Assembly: GCA_007118525.1 (NCBI GenBank)
Contig: SKRK01000228.1
Coordinates: 1 to 14,121, forward strand
From: Balneolaceae bacterium
Lineage (GTDB): Bacteria > Bacteroidota > Rhodothermia > Balneolales > Balneolaceae
Length of the DNA stretch: 14,121 bases
Direction: 5' to 3'
The notes beneath the pieces are model-generated. The model was not told where the DNA came from. It was given only the letters and a program-made list of their open reading frames with translations, and searched no databases. A program made the translations under genes and the position numbers. The first letter of the stretch is position 1; every line of letters starts with the position of its first letter. Shown one piece after another: positions 7,309-14,121 of the stretch.

Positions 7309-7310
7309 TT

Positions 7311-8024
7311 ATGACATCACCGGAATTCTTTGCGAAAAATAAAAAGCAAACAGATCACTTCGATGCAGACAGTAACAAGGATCTGTGGAGTATTTTTAAA
7401 ATAATGGGTGAGTTTGTTGATGGATATGATAAACTATACCGAGTTGGCCCGTGTATTTCCGTATATGGTTCAGCCAGAATGAAACCAAATTCCAAGTATT
7501 ATGAAATGGCGGTGAAAACGGCTGAATTGATTACTGAGAATGGTTTTGGTGTGATTACCGGCGGCGGGCCGGGCATCATGGAAGCCGGAAACCGAGGAGC
7601 ACATAATAAAGGGGGGAAGTCGGTAGGATTAGGTATCGAACTGCCATTTGAGCAGGGAGTGAATGACTATGTTCATTCCAAATATGAAATCAACTTTAAG
7701 TATTTCTTTGTACGTAAGGTAATGTTTGTTAAATATGCCCAGGGATTTATTGTCTTTCCCGGGGGATTTGGCACCCTCGATGAACTCTTTGAAACACTCA
7801 CTTTAATTCAAACTGAAAAGATTAAGAAAATTCCAATAGTTTTGGTTGGATCCGAATATTGGGGTGGTTTGGTTACTTGGCTTAAGGAGCGATTGGTTGA
7901 ATTTGGCCTTATAAACAGTGAGGACATGGATTTATTCTATTTGACCGATGATTATGAGGATGCAGTGAAGTATGTTTGTGACTTTTACAAGAAACAGAAA
8001 CCGGAACCCAATTTTTCCTATTAG
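7311..8024 (+). CDS. LOG family protein (TIGR00730), nucleotide 5'-monophosphate phosphoribohydrolase-like
   Basis: Members release a base from a nucleoside 5'-monophosphate; the plant-type LOG enzymes make free cytokinins, while bacterial ones often act on AMP or remain untested. Counting from ATG at 7311 (237 aa), the Rossmann-like fold shows VYGSARM (51-57), TGGGPGIMEAGNRGA (83-97), the basic VRKVMFV (134-140) and the signature PGGFGTLDE (150-158) that binds the phosphoribosyl group. A TTG six bases earlier (7305) would overlap the previous stop and is less likely. It follows the DUF5683 gene with only two bases between, so it is in the parAB transcript. The C-terminal ~25 residues extend past the usual fold. 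The fold is firm and the substrate is not assigned. Confidence 0.93.
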   Translation: MTSPEFFAKNKKQTDHFDADSNKDLWSIFKIMGEFVDGYDKLYRVGPCISVYGSARMKPNSKYYEMAVKTAELITENGFGVITGGGPGIMEAGNRGAHNKGGKSVGLGIELPFEQGVNDYVHSKYEINFKYFFVRKVMFVKYAQGFIVFPGGFGTLDELFETLTLIQTEKIKKIPIVLVGSEYWGGLVTWLKERLVEFGLINSEDMDLFYLTDDYEDAVKYVCDFYKKQKPEPNFSY

Positions 8025-8143
8025 GAAACTTTTAACGCTAAACTAAGTTTTATATTAATAAGCTAAGCTTTCATGAAATTATTTATAAAATTTCATTAAG
8101 TTGAGCCCGTTTAATGGACAGAATCAAAACAAAACAGATCACC
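8025..8143 (+). promoter_or_regulatory. AT-rich leader and likely promoter region of the TPR gene
   Basis: This very AT-rich gap contains several symmetrical elements: AAGCTaAGCTT (8060-8070) and the stronger inverted repeat at 8073-8096. A promoter is expected here because the TPR protein appears to start a new single-gene unit. TATATT-like sequence occurs near 8050, without a clear -35 partner. The ATG at 8114 lies in this region and is an alternative start for the TPR gene. Confidence 0.3.
8073..8096. repeat. Perfect 8-bp inverted repeat upstream of the TPR gene
   Basis: ATGAAATT (8073-8080) and AATTTCAT (8089-8096) are perfect inverted arms around an 8-base AT-only centre. No U-run follows, so it is not a terminator. 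It is placed where an operator or mRNA hairpin could act. Confidence 0.4.
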
Positions 8144-9175
8144 ATGAAATCATTTAAAATACTTATATCATTGATTGCCGCTTTAGCTTTCACATTGATA
8201 GTTGCCGATAAATCACACGCTCAGGATGATGTCCGCGCAGAAGCTGTACAATTGTACAACAGCGCACAGGAGTTAGCTGGAGATAATGACTTTGAAGGAG
8301 CTATTGATCTTTTCAGAGATGCTCTTGAATTAGCCAGAGAGAATAATATTGATGATATTGTTGAGTTGGTTGAAAGCAATATTCCAAGAGTAGCACAGAG
8401 TAAAGCTTCCAGCGCATACAGAACCTATCAGAGTGAGAGAACAAAAGATTCCGCTACCCGCGCCCTTAGAAGCTTTGAACAGGCATTGGAGCTTGCAGAA
8501 GAGTTTGGAAATGAGCAAGTTGCCCAGCAGGCAAGAGGTGCAATTCCGCAGCTCTACTACCTTCGATCTGTTTTGGAATTCCGTGAAGATAATTTCGATG
8601 CAGCTCTGGCCGACCTTGATACAGCCATAGATTTAAATGCAAATTATGCAACGGCTTACTATCAGAAAGGCATTGTGCTGAAAGCCAAAAACCCTGACGA
8701 TCTTGAGGGAGCATTGGAATGGTACGATCGGGCTATTGAAGTAGCTGAACGAGTGAATGATACCCGCACATTGAATAGCGCACGGAATGGAGCAAGAGAC
8801 GAGCTGATCTTCAGAGCTGTAAATCTTGCTGACGACAGAAGATTTTCTGAGGCCATTGCACTACTTGAACGTGTAGAACAGTATGATCCGCGATCTGCAA
8901 CAGCCCATTACAGGCTTGCTGAAATTCATAACGAACGCGGAAACTGGGATCAGGCAATCCGGCATGCAAATCTGTCATTAGAATATGAGACAGGTGGTGT
9001 GACCGACAAGGCAAAAATTTATTTCGAGCTCGGTACTGCATATAAAGGGAAAGGAGATGTGAGTAACGCATGCAGTGCTTTTGAAAATGCAAGATATGGT
9101 GACTTTGCAGAGCCTGCGAATCACGAGCTACAGTTCGAACTGAAATGTGAAGGCCATGTAGCAAGCGGTAACTAG
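8144..9175 (+). CDS. Secreted tetratricopeptide-repeat protein
   Basis: I chose the ATG at 8144 because it gives a textbook Sec signal: MKSFK, a hydrophobic core (6-21), and HAQ (25-27) before a DD start of the mature protein. The ATG at 8114 adds ten charged residues. The mature part is helical and built from TPR-like units. Clear ones are at about 34-67 (AVQLYNSAQELAGDNDFEGA), 139-172 (LRSVLEFREDNFDAALADLD), 173-205 (YYQKGIVLKAKNPDDLEGAL), 223-253 (RAVNLADDRRFSEAIALLER), 255-288 (HYRLAEIHNERGNWDQAI) and 293-320 (YFELGTAYKGKGDVSNACSA). TPRs bind peptides or partner proteins, so this is probably a periplasmic scaffold. Two cysteines (310 and 335) near the end could form a disulfide. It stands alone, with a terminator right after. 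The partner is unknown. Confidence 0.88.
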   Translation: MKSFKILISLIAALAFTLIVADKSHAQDDVRAEAVQLYNSAQELAGDNDFEGAIDLFRDALELARENNIDDIVELVESNIPRVAQSKASSAYRTYQSERTKDSATRALRSFEQALELAEEFGNEQVAQQARGAIPQLYYLRSVLEFREDNFDAALADLDTAIDLNANYATAYYQKGIVLKAKNPDDLEGALEWYDRAIEVAERVNDTRTLNSARNGARDELIFRAVNLADDRRFSEAIALLERVEQYDPRSATAHYRLAEIHNERGNWDQAIRHANLSLEYETGGVTDKAKIYFELGTAYKGKGDVSNACSAFENARYGDFAEPANHELQFELKCEGHVASGN

Positions 9176-9204
9176 ATAAAGCTGCTGTCCATATAAACAC
9201 TTTT

Positions 9205-9237
9205 AAAAAGCCACGCCCAAAGCGTGGCTTTTTTTTT
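9205..9237 (+). terminator. Rho-independent terminator after the TPR gene
   Basis: GCCACGC (9210-9216) pairs perfectly with GCGTGGC (9222-9228) around a five-base loop, preceded by five A and followed by nine T. The flanking A and T runs extend the stem, so it may also work from the other strand. It lies 30 bases after the TPR stop. Confidence 0.93.
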
Positions 9238-9269
9238 AACCATCTGTAAAGATAAAAATCACGCCCTTT

Positions 9270-10184
9270 TTGTCTCCAAAACTTCTCAAACACCTGCCAT
9301 ATCTGATGGTAGCTACGGCCGCTATCCTTTGGGGTACTATTGGTATTTATATTGACTTGTTAAACACGTGGGGCTTCACGTCAATTGAGATCGTTGCTTT
9401 TCGCGTGATCACGGCAACAATACTACTCTTTTTCTATCTGCTTATACGAGACAAATCACTACTTTCAGTTCAAATATCGCACCTCTATCTCTTTTTTGGA
9501 ACCGGGGTTTTGAGTATCAGCTTCTTCAACTGGAGCTACTTTACGGCTATCGGTGAGACAAGCTTGTCGGTTGCCGTTGTTTTACTATACACCGGCCCGG
9601 CATTTGTAGTAATTATGGCGAGAATTTTTTTTAAAGAGCTTATTACACCTCAAAAGCTTGCAGCGCTACTTTTAACACTTCTTGGAGTAATTTTAGTTGT
9701 AGAATTATTCTCAGATACGGGCAAAATATCCTTATACGGCGCTTTTGTAGGGATATCAGCAGGGCTTGGATTCGCACTCTATACAATATTCAGTAAAGCA
9801 GCCCTGAGGAGGTACCAGCCCCTGACAATTATTTTTTATACGTTTTTAATGTCATCTCTGTTTATTACTCCTTTGAGCGGGCTGGTAACACCACCAACCC
9901 TTGAGAGGCTGCAGGATCTGAATACACTCCTCGTTATTATTTCACTGGGAATATTTCCTACCGTATTGGCTTATTTACTCTATACAGAAGCCCTGGGCAG
10001 AATTGAAGCCGGCAAGGCATCCATAACAACAATGACAGAGCCCATAGCGGCCACCTTGATCGGGGTCATTATATATGGTGAAATTTTAAATTTTCTTCAG
10101 ATCATTGGAATACTGCTCGTACTGCTATCCGTGTTGATGATCCAGATTCGAAATAACAAGATTATAAATGGCGAAACTTCATGA
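9270..10184 (+). CDS. EamA/DMT-family permease
   Basis: This 304-residue protein belongs to the drug/metabolite transporter superfamily, inner-membrane exporters of amino acids or other metabolites. It shows about ten hydrophobic helices in two EamA repeats, roughly residues 8-145 and 152-291. The first begins with the usual AAILWGTIGIY (17-27). The second ends with the characteristic MTEPIAATLIGVIIYGE (255-271), where the Glu-Pro and 'G.....E' are family hallmarks. The start is a TTG at 9270; the first ATG (9306) would cut into helix 1, so TTG is preferred. It begins only 32 bases after the terminator T-run, leaving little room for its own promoter. It may rely on read-through or on a promoter overlapping the terminator. 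The substrate cannot be predicted. Confidence 0.92.
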   Translation: MSPKLLKHLPYLMVATAAILWGTIGIYIDLLNTWGFTSIEIVAFRVITATILLFFYLLIRDKSLLSVQISHLYLFFGTGVLSISFFNWSYFTAIGETSLSVAVVLLYTGPAFVVIMARIFFKELITPQKLAALLLTLLGVILVVELFSDTGKISLYGAFVGISAGLGFALYTIFSKAALRRYQPLTIIFYTFLMSSLFITPLSGLVTPPTLERLQDLNTLLVIISLGIFPTVLAYLLYTEALGRIEAGKASITTMTEPIAATLIGVIIYGEILNFLQIIGILLVLLSVLMIQIRNNKIINGETS

Positions 10185-10234
10185 GAGTTTTCAACTCTTT
10201 GGAGACTGTTTCATAAAAAAGATTTAAAACCGAT

Positions 10235-10262
10235 GAAATCTTATCAATCTTTATAAGATTTC
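10235..10262. repeat. Perfect 10-bp inverted repeat upstream of transketolase
   Basis: GAAATCTTAT (10235-10244) and ATAAGATTTC (10253-10262) pair perfectly around an 8-base loop. TTTCCCCTT follows, a poor U-run, so it could be a weak terminator for the transporter gene or an operator for tkt. Its loop size and GAAAT/ATTTC outer arms resemble the repeat before the TPR gene. Confidence 0.45.
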
Positions 10263-10280
10263 TTTCCCCTTGCATCAATC

Positions 10281-10297
10281 TTGGCTATCTTTTTGCC
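10281..10297 (+). promoter_or_regulatory. Weak sigma-54-like promoter upstream of transketolase
   Basis: TTGGC and TTTTTGC place GG (10283-10284) and GC (10295-10296) 10 bases apart, as RpoN needs, but the AC of TGGCAC is replaced by TA and the base after TTGC is C. The predicted start, near 10308, would suit the ATG at 10337. It is weaker than the site at 3443 and could be chance. Confidence 0.22.
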
Positions 10298-10336
10298 GCT
10301 CAATTAACCGTCTCTCTCAAACTATTAAAAATTTAC

Positions 10337-12340
10337 ATGAACAGTTCCGATCAATTAACACAGCGATGCGTAAATACTCTCCGAACCCTATCCATGGATG
10401 CTGTACAGGCAGCAAACTCCGGTCACCCCGGAATGCCCATGGGAATGGCGGATGCTGCCTATGTTCTCTGGACCAAGTTTCTGAAACATAATCCTCACAA
10501 TCCACGCTGGTTCGATCGCGACCGTTTCATCCTTTCTGCCGGACACGGCTCCATGCTTTTATATTCCCTGCTCCATTTAACCGGTTATGATCTGCCTCTG
10601 AAAGAGATTAAAAATTTCAGACAGATCGGCAGTATTACGCCGGGGCACCCCGAATTTGGCCTTACTCCGGGAGTAGAAACAACTACCGGTCCTTTAGGGC
10701 AGGGATTTGCCACCGGAGTGGGTATGGCAATGGCCGAAGCATTTATGGCTGAAACTTTCAATAAAGATGACCACAAGCTGGTTGATCACTTTACCTATGC
10801 CATTGTGAGTGACGGAGATTTGATGGAGGGAATTTCTCATGAAGCTGCGTCTCTTGCCGGCCACTTGAATTTGAACAAGCTGATCTATCTCTACGATTCG
10901 AACAATATCTCTATTGATGGCTCAACAGACCTGGCCTTCACCGATAACACCAAGAAACGATTTGAAGCCTACAACTGGGATGTACAGGTCATAGATGGAC
11001 ACAATCACACTGAGATTGAGGCAGCCATCAGGCGCGCACAAACAACAGATAAGCCCTCCCTTATTGAGTGCAGAACTCATATCGGTTTTGGCAGCCCTAA
11101 TAAACAGGGTTCTGCATCCTCTCATGGATCACCCCTTGGAGAAGAGGAGATTCTGCTAACCAAAGAGAATCTGGGTGTTGAGAATAAAGAGCCCTTCCAT
11201 ATTGATGAAGACGTGCTAAAAGAGTTTAGAAAAGCAGTTAAAAACGGTGGTGAACTCGAGGCTGAATGGAAAGAACTTCTCAAGGATTATGAGAAAGTGT
11301 ATCCGGTTGATGGAGTTGGTTTCAAGGAGTATGTAACCCGTAATTTACCTGATAGCTGGGAGGATGTACTTCCCCAATTCGACACCGATGAGAAGGGAAT
11401 GGCCACCAGAAAGGCTTCGGGTGCTGTGATCAACGAAATCGCTAAACGTATTTTTAATTTAGTGGGTGGATCTGCTGATCTGAAGGGCAGTGTGAATACA
11501 GAAATAATCGGAAAAGATGTTTTCGAGGCCGGTAACTACAGCGGCCAAAATGTTCACTATGGAGTTCGTGAACACGCAATGGGTGCTGCAATGAACGGTA
11601 TGGCCCTTCATGGCGGTATCATCCCTTTTGGGGGCACTTTCCTGGTCTTTTCAGACTATAACAAACCCGCAATCAGAATTGCAGGACTCTCGAAAATCCC
11701 TGCAGTCTATATCTTTACTCACGACAGTATCGGCCTTGGAGAAGACGGGCCAACCCATCAGCCTATAGAACATTTGGCAGCACTAAGGGCAACACCCAAT
11801 GTGACTGTTATTAGGCCGTCTGATGCCAATGAGACCTCCTATGCCTGGAAAGCTGCTCTTGAGAATAAGACAGGCCCTACAATGCTGGTACTTACCCGAC
11901 AGAATCTCCCGATTGCAGATCGCAAGCAATTTGGCAGCGCAAGCGGAGTTGAGAAGGGTGGATATATACTGAAGAAGGAATCGGGATCAAAAGCGGATAT
12001 CATCCTGATGGCTTCAGGTTCGGAAGTGCAGCTTATTGTTGAGGCAGCTGAAGTATTGGAGTCGGAAGGAGTTTCTGTCCGGCTTGTAAGCATGCCGAGC
12101 TGGGAACTCTTTGAGGCTCAATCAAAAGAGTATCGCAACACTGTACTGCCTCCGGCTGTGCCGCAAAGAGTTTCAATTGAGGCTGCAGCTACCCTCGGTT
12201 GGCACAAGTGGACAGGCAGTGAGGGAGTCGCGATAGGGATAGACCGCTATGGTGAATCAGCTCCTTACCAGGATGTTTATGAGCATCTTGGCCTTACCGT
12301 TGAGAAGATCCTGGAAAACAGCAGGAAACTTATAGGTTGA
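10337..12340 (+). CDS. tkt: Transketolase
   Basis: This 667-residue, full-length thiamine-diphosphate enzyme moves two-carbon ketol units between sugar phosphates in the non-oxidative pentose phosphate pathway. The N-terminal pyrophosphate domain shows [12 protein letters not shown] (25-36, His30), LSAGHGS (66-72, His70), GPLGQG (118-123) and the ThDP/Mg signature SDGDLMEG (158-165), with SNN at 188-190. The pyrimidine domain contains [14 protein letters not shown] (408-421), with Glu412 as the cofactor-activating residue, and [13 protein letters not shown] (468-480, His474). The C-terminal domain follows, about 535-667. No expected catalytic residue is missing. The ATG has no Shine-Dalgarno sequence. 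Its 3' end overlaps the convergent phosphatase gene by 11 bases, leaving no space for a terminator between them. Confidence 0.98.
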   Translation: MNSSDQLTQRCVNTLRTLSMDAVQAANSGHPGMPMGMADAAYVLWTKFLKHNPHNPRWFDRDRFILSAGHGSMLLYSLLHLTGYDLPLKEIKNFRQIGSITPGHPEFGLTPGVETTTGPLGQGFATGVGMAMAEAFMAETFNKDDHKLVDHFTYAIVSDGDLMEGISHEAASLAGHLNLNKLIYLYDSNNISIDGSTDLAFTDNTKKRFEAYNWDVQVIDGHNHTEIEAAIRRAQTTDKPSLIECRTHIGFGSPNKQGSASSHGSPLGEEEILLTKENLGVENKEPFHIDEDVLKEFRKAVKNGGELEAEWKELLKDYEKVYPVDGVGFKEYVTRNLPDSWEDVLPQFDTDEKGMATRKASGAVINEIAKRIFNLVGGSADLKGSVNTEIIGKDVFEAGNYSGQNVHYGVREHAMGAAMNGMALHGGIIPFGGTFLVFSDYNKPAIRIAGLSKIPAVYIFTHDSIGLGEDGPTHQPIEHLAALRATPNVTVIRPSDANETSYAWKAALENKTGPTMLVLTRQNLPIADRKQFGSASGVEKGGYILKKESGSKADIILMASGSEVQLIVEAAEVLESEGVSVRLVSMPSWELFEAQSKEYRNTVLPPAVPQRVSIEAAATLGWHKWTGSEGVAIGIDRYGESAPYQDVYEHLGLTVEKILENSRKLIG

Positions 12341-13478
12341 TCTGCTTAACCGGTTCGTTTTTGTGAATGGTAGTGAAGGTGACGTCATCCATGGGTTTCT
12401 CATCGCCGAGAAATAGCTCGATGGATGACTGAATCTTCTGAGTTATTGTTTTGGCGTGCAGTGACCCATAAATGGAGAAGAGACCATCAAGCCGCTCTTC
12501 GGTGAACTCTTCACCCTTATCATTTCTAAGCTCAACAAGCCCATCGGTATAAAGCAGCAGGCTGTCACCCGGTTCAAACTGGAACTTTTTCTCTTCAAGT
12601 GTTTTTCGCAGAACCTTCGTGGAGGTCATGCCCAAAGCAAAACCATCCGTTTTCAGTTTAAAGGTGGCGTCGTGTTTCTTACTGTACACCAACGGGATAT
12701 TATGGCCTGCCCGTGCAATCACAAAATGGTCTTCGTTGTTTGGAAAGTATGCAACACAGGCCGTTACAAATGTTTTATCCATCTTGTTCGACTTCACGTA
12801 GTTATTCAGTTCAAGAAAGAGCTCCTTTGGACCCGGCTGCAATTTGTTTATGAGCAGGTGAACCAACGCCTGCATGCGAACCATATAGAGAGCCGCGCTC
12901 ATTCCCTTGCCTGAAACATCAGCAATAATGACGTATGCTCCTTTATCGGTTTGGATGATATCCACATAATCACCTCCAACCTCCTGTGCGGTAGCTGCAA
13001 AAGAGTGAGCTTCGATATGCCCCATCTGTATATTTGATGGAGGCAACAGGCTCAACTGAATATCCCTGGCAAAATCGAGCTCTTTCTGAACGTCCGACTT
13101 TTCAAGAAGTTCAATGAGTAAAATAACCATAACAGCTATGAAAGAGAGAGGGAGGAGAAAGGGTTGTGAAAACCCAAAGAATGAGAAGAGGTAGTGAACC
13201 AGGAAACTAACCAGCGCAACCCCAAAGACTAGCCTTCGTACCGGATTCAGACGTTTTGTCAAAGCCGAGAGAAGGCTCAGGGCTTTTTGTGAAAATGGGA
13301 TATCTTTTGTTGGAACTTTTGGATTTGTCTCTTTCAGCGCGTCGTAGTACAACTGTTTGAGCCGTTCTGAATCGGACTGAAACTCCTTGCCCAATTGCCG
13401 CGAGTTCATGCCGCTCACATACTCCCTGTAGAAGGTTTTGGTGTTGTAAGAAGATTTTGTTTCGTTTTTTAATCCCAT
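12330..13478 (-). CDS. Membrane-anchored SpoIIE/PP2C-type serine phosphatase (RsbU-like)
   Basis: Proteins of this class dephosphorylate anti-sigma-factor antagonists (STAS proteins) or similar regulators. Counting from the ATG at 13478 (382 aa; a TTG two codons upstream is less likely), a charged N-terminal region of ~80 residues is followed by two hydrophobic helices (about 83-101 and 105-126) that should form a membrane hairpin. A short coiled-coil linker with [14 protein letters not shown] (134-147) follows, the usual entry to these domains. The phosphatase core has the metal-binding aspartates in EVGGDYVD (166-173), [13 protein letters not shown] (185-197), LYTDGLVE (309-316) and MDDVTF (363-368). 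No response-regulator, PAS or GAF sensor is present, so any signal enters through the N-terminus or membrane hairpin. No STAS or RsbW-like kinase gene is in the window, so its partner lies elsewhere. Confidence 0.93.
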   Translation of the reverse strand: MGLKNETKSSYNTKTFYREYVSGMNSRQLGKEFQSDSERLKQLYYDALKETNPKVPTKDIPFSQKALSLLSALTKRLNPVRRLVFGVALVSFLVHYLFSFFGFSQPFLLPLSFIAVMVILLIELLEKSDVQKELDFARDIQLSLLPPSNIQMGHIEAHSFAATAQEVGGDYVDIIQTDKGAYVIIADVSGKGMSAALYMVRMQALVHLLINKLQPGPKELFLELNNYVKSNKMDKTFVTACVAYFPNNEDHFVIARAGHNIPLVYSKKHDATFKLKTDGFALGMTSTKVLRKTLEEKKFQFEPGDSLLLYTDGLVELRNDKGEEFTEERLDGLFSIYGSLHAKTITQKIQSSIELFLGDEKPMDDVTFTTIHKNEPVKQINL

Positions 13479-13592
13479 CGTCAATGTTTAATGCTGCAAG
13501 TTGAAATACTTTACGCAGATTGTGCTGAAAAGTTCAACTAAAAGATATGTTGATCTATTACAGTTATGATACACATTCCGGAAAGAAACCTT
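13479..13592 (-). promoter_or_regulatory. Leader and probable promoter of the SpoIIE-type phosphatase
   Basis: Read on the minus strand, TTGAAC and TAAAGT occur 18 bases apart, a fair promoter match about 40 bases before the ATG. Inverted arms AGTTGAA (13499-13505) and TTCAACT (13533-13539) frame this segment with a 27-base spacer and could be an operator. No terminator is evident for the thioesterase gene that precedes it on the same strand, so read-through is possible. Confidence 0.3.
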
Positions 13593-14021
13593 TCAAGAAT
13601 CAAACTCCTCTCCGGTTCTATAGACCGTTGCCTTCATAAGCGCAATCAGGTCGTCGTCGCTATTTCTTACTTTTACTTCAAAAATACCTGTTTTATGCGT
13701 CAAATGGATGCATTCAGAGGTTGCAGTAAGCAGATCGCCTGTGGTTGTTTTTTTGGCAATCGATATGGAGTTGTCGATGGCAAGAGCAACCCTGCCATAG
13801 GTTGCTGCGGAGAATGCAAGCGCACTGTCGGCCAGTGAGAATACAATACCGCCATGTGTTACCTTAAAGCCATTTAACATCTCCTCTTTTACCTGGCACC
13901 TTATTTTACAATACCCCTCTTTCACATCCAGAACTTCTACACCCATCCATTGGCTGAAGAGATCATTTTCAAGCATATGATTTACAATGCGGAATGGCTC
14001 GGTCTTTTTCAGGTTAGTCAT
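13593..14021 (-). CDS. PaaI-type hotdog-fold acyl-CoA thioesterase
   Basis: This enzyme should hydrolyse acyl-CoA thioesters, in the PaaI case aromatic or ring-opened intermediates of phenylacetate breakdown. Of 142 residues from the ATG at 14021, the hotdog signature is VTHGGIVFSLADSALAFSA (54-72), with HGG at 56-58 and the presumed catalytic Asp65. NSISIAKKTTTGD (84-96) is the second conserved strand region. I prefer this ATG over a GTG at 14033 because AAGGAGAGGTGA (read on the minus strand) sits eight bases upstream, and because the preceding gene ends in the overlap ATGACTAA. That upstream gene looks like a hydroxyacyl-CoA dehydrogenase, the same order as paaH-paaI, which supports a role in CoA-thioester catabolism. 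The true substrate is not known. Confidence 0.92.
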   Translation of the reverse strand: MTNLKKTEPFRIVNHMLENDLFSQWMGVEVLDVKEGYCKIRCQVKEEMLNGFKVTHGGIVFSLADSALAFSAATYGRVALAIDNSISIAKKTTTGDLLTATSECIHLTHKTGIFEVKVRNSDDDLIALMKATVYRTGEEFDS

Positions 14022-14121
14022 AGAAATTTTCACCTCTCCTTACTTTCTGTTTCAAAAGCGGATTAGGCCGGTATCGATCCTCACGATACTCAACCTGGAG
14101 CGCGCTCATCCAGTCGAGCAC
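14014..14121 (-). CDS. C-terminal end of a probable 3-hydroxyacyl-CoA dehydrogenase, cut by the right edge
   Basis: The minus strand is open from the window edge to a TAA at 14016-14014, giving the last 35 residues of a protein. The tail contains EYREDRYRPNPLLKQKVRRG and ends GENFYD. The 'DRYRP.PLL...V..G' pattern is typical of the C-terminus of 3-hydroxyacyl-CoA dehydrogenases (PaaH/FadB type). The usual 'GRK.G.GFY' tail is shortened here to ENFYD, so the call is tentative. Its stop overlaps the thioesterase start by eight bases (ATGACTAA), so the two are translationally coupled and probably work on the same pathway. Confidence 0.5.
   Translation of the reverse strand: MLDWMSALQVEYREDRYRPNPLLKQKVRRGENFYD
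14030..14041 (-). promoter_or_regulatory. Strong Shine-Dalgarno site that sets the thioesterase start
   Basis: AAGGAGAGGTGA on the minus strand contains GAGGTGA, a near-perfect anti-16S match, eight bases from the ATG at 14021. Most genes in this window lack such a site, so the strong one here stands out and excludes the GTG at 14033, which lies inside it. Confidence 0.75.

Noticed and set aside
8811..9293. Minus-strand open frame of 160 codons across the TPR gene end
   Set aside because: It is antisense to a clear TPR coding region and runs through the terminator; its composition looks like a shadow frame.
9365..9370. CACGTG core as a possible parS site
   Set aside because: It lies inside the EamA transporter gene and the flanking bases do not match the TGTTTCACGTGAAACA consensus; no other candidate was seen.
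10184..10198. AGAGTT-TTC-AACTCT hairpin at the transporter stop codon
   Set aside because: The stem is only six weak pairs and is followed by just TT and then GG, so it is not a convincing terminator.
12348..12355. AACCGGTT palindrome near the tkt/phosphatase convergence
   Set aside because: It is a short palindrome within the phosphatase coding region with no T-run; it is expected by chance.
13479..13484. TTG start for the SpoIIE-type phosphatase at 13484
   Set aside because: An ATG lies two codons downstream and no ribosome site favours the TTG.

Overview
The window looks like a core chromosomal segment from a member of the Bacteroidota/Balneolota lineage. Three things point there: a parA-parB pair followed directly by a DUF5683 protein, an order typical of that lineage; mostly missing Shine-Dalgarno sequences; and moderately AT-rich DNA with small sigma/anti-sigma modules. 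The phylum-level call is an inference from gene content. I saw no phage, transposase, CRISPR or tRNA signal.

Layout, left to right. (1) Positions 1-1154, minus strand: the N-terminal part of an anti-sigma-like protein that runs off the left edge, then an RluA-type pseudouridine synthase. (2) uvrC (1275-3113), divergent from the synthase across a 120-base promoter region. (3) A 442-base gene-free stretch holding a GC-rich element with repeated GCGNAGCG units, then a close match to a sigma-54 promoter. (4) An ECF-like sigma factor overlapping a single-pass membrane protein that looks like its anti-sigma factor (3556-4784). (5) parA, parB, a DUF5683 membrane protein and a LOG/TIGR00730 protein (4958-8024), packed as an operon with overlaps or very short gaps. 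(6) A secreted TPR protein (8144-9175) closed by a strong intrinsic terminator. (7) An EamA-type transporter (9270-10184). (8) Transketolase (10337-12340), converging on and overlapping by 11 bases a membrane-anchored SpoIIE/PP2C-type phosphatase on the minus strand. (9) A PaaI-type hotdog thioesterase on the minus strand, translationally coupled to an upstream gene cut by the right edge. That gene's C-terminus resembles 3-hydroxyacyl-CoA dehydrogenases, which recalls the paaH-paaI order.

Most genes are housekeeping: DNA repair, chromosome segregation, carbon metabolism and rRNA or tRNA modification. The regulatory theme is the more unusual part. Two anti-sigma-like proteins, one sigma factor and one SpoIIE-type phosphatase lie within 14 kb, and the sigma/anti-sigma operon appears to sit behind a sigma-54 promoter. 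UvrC also departs from the usual cysteine pattern of its iron-sulfur site. I did not find a convincing multi-gene system that is wholly undescribed.
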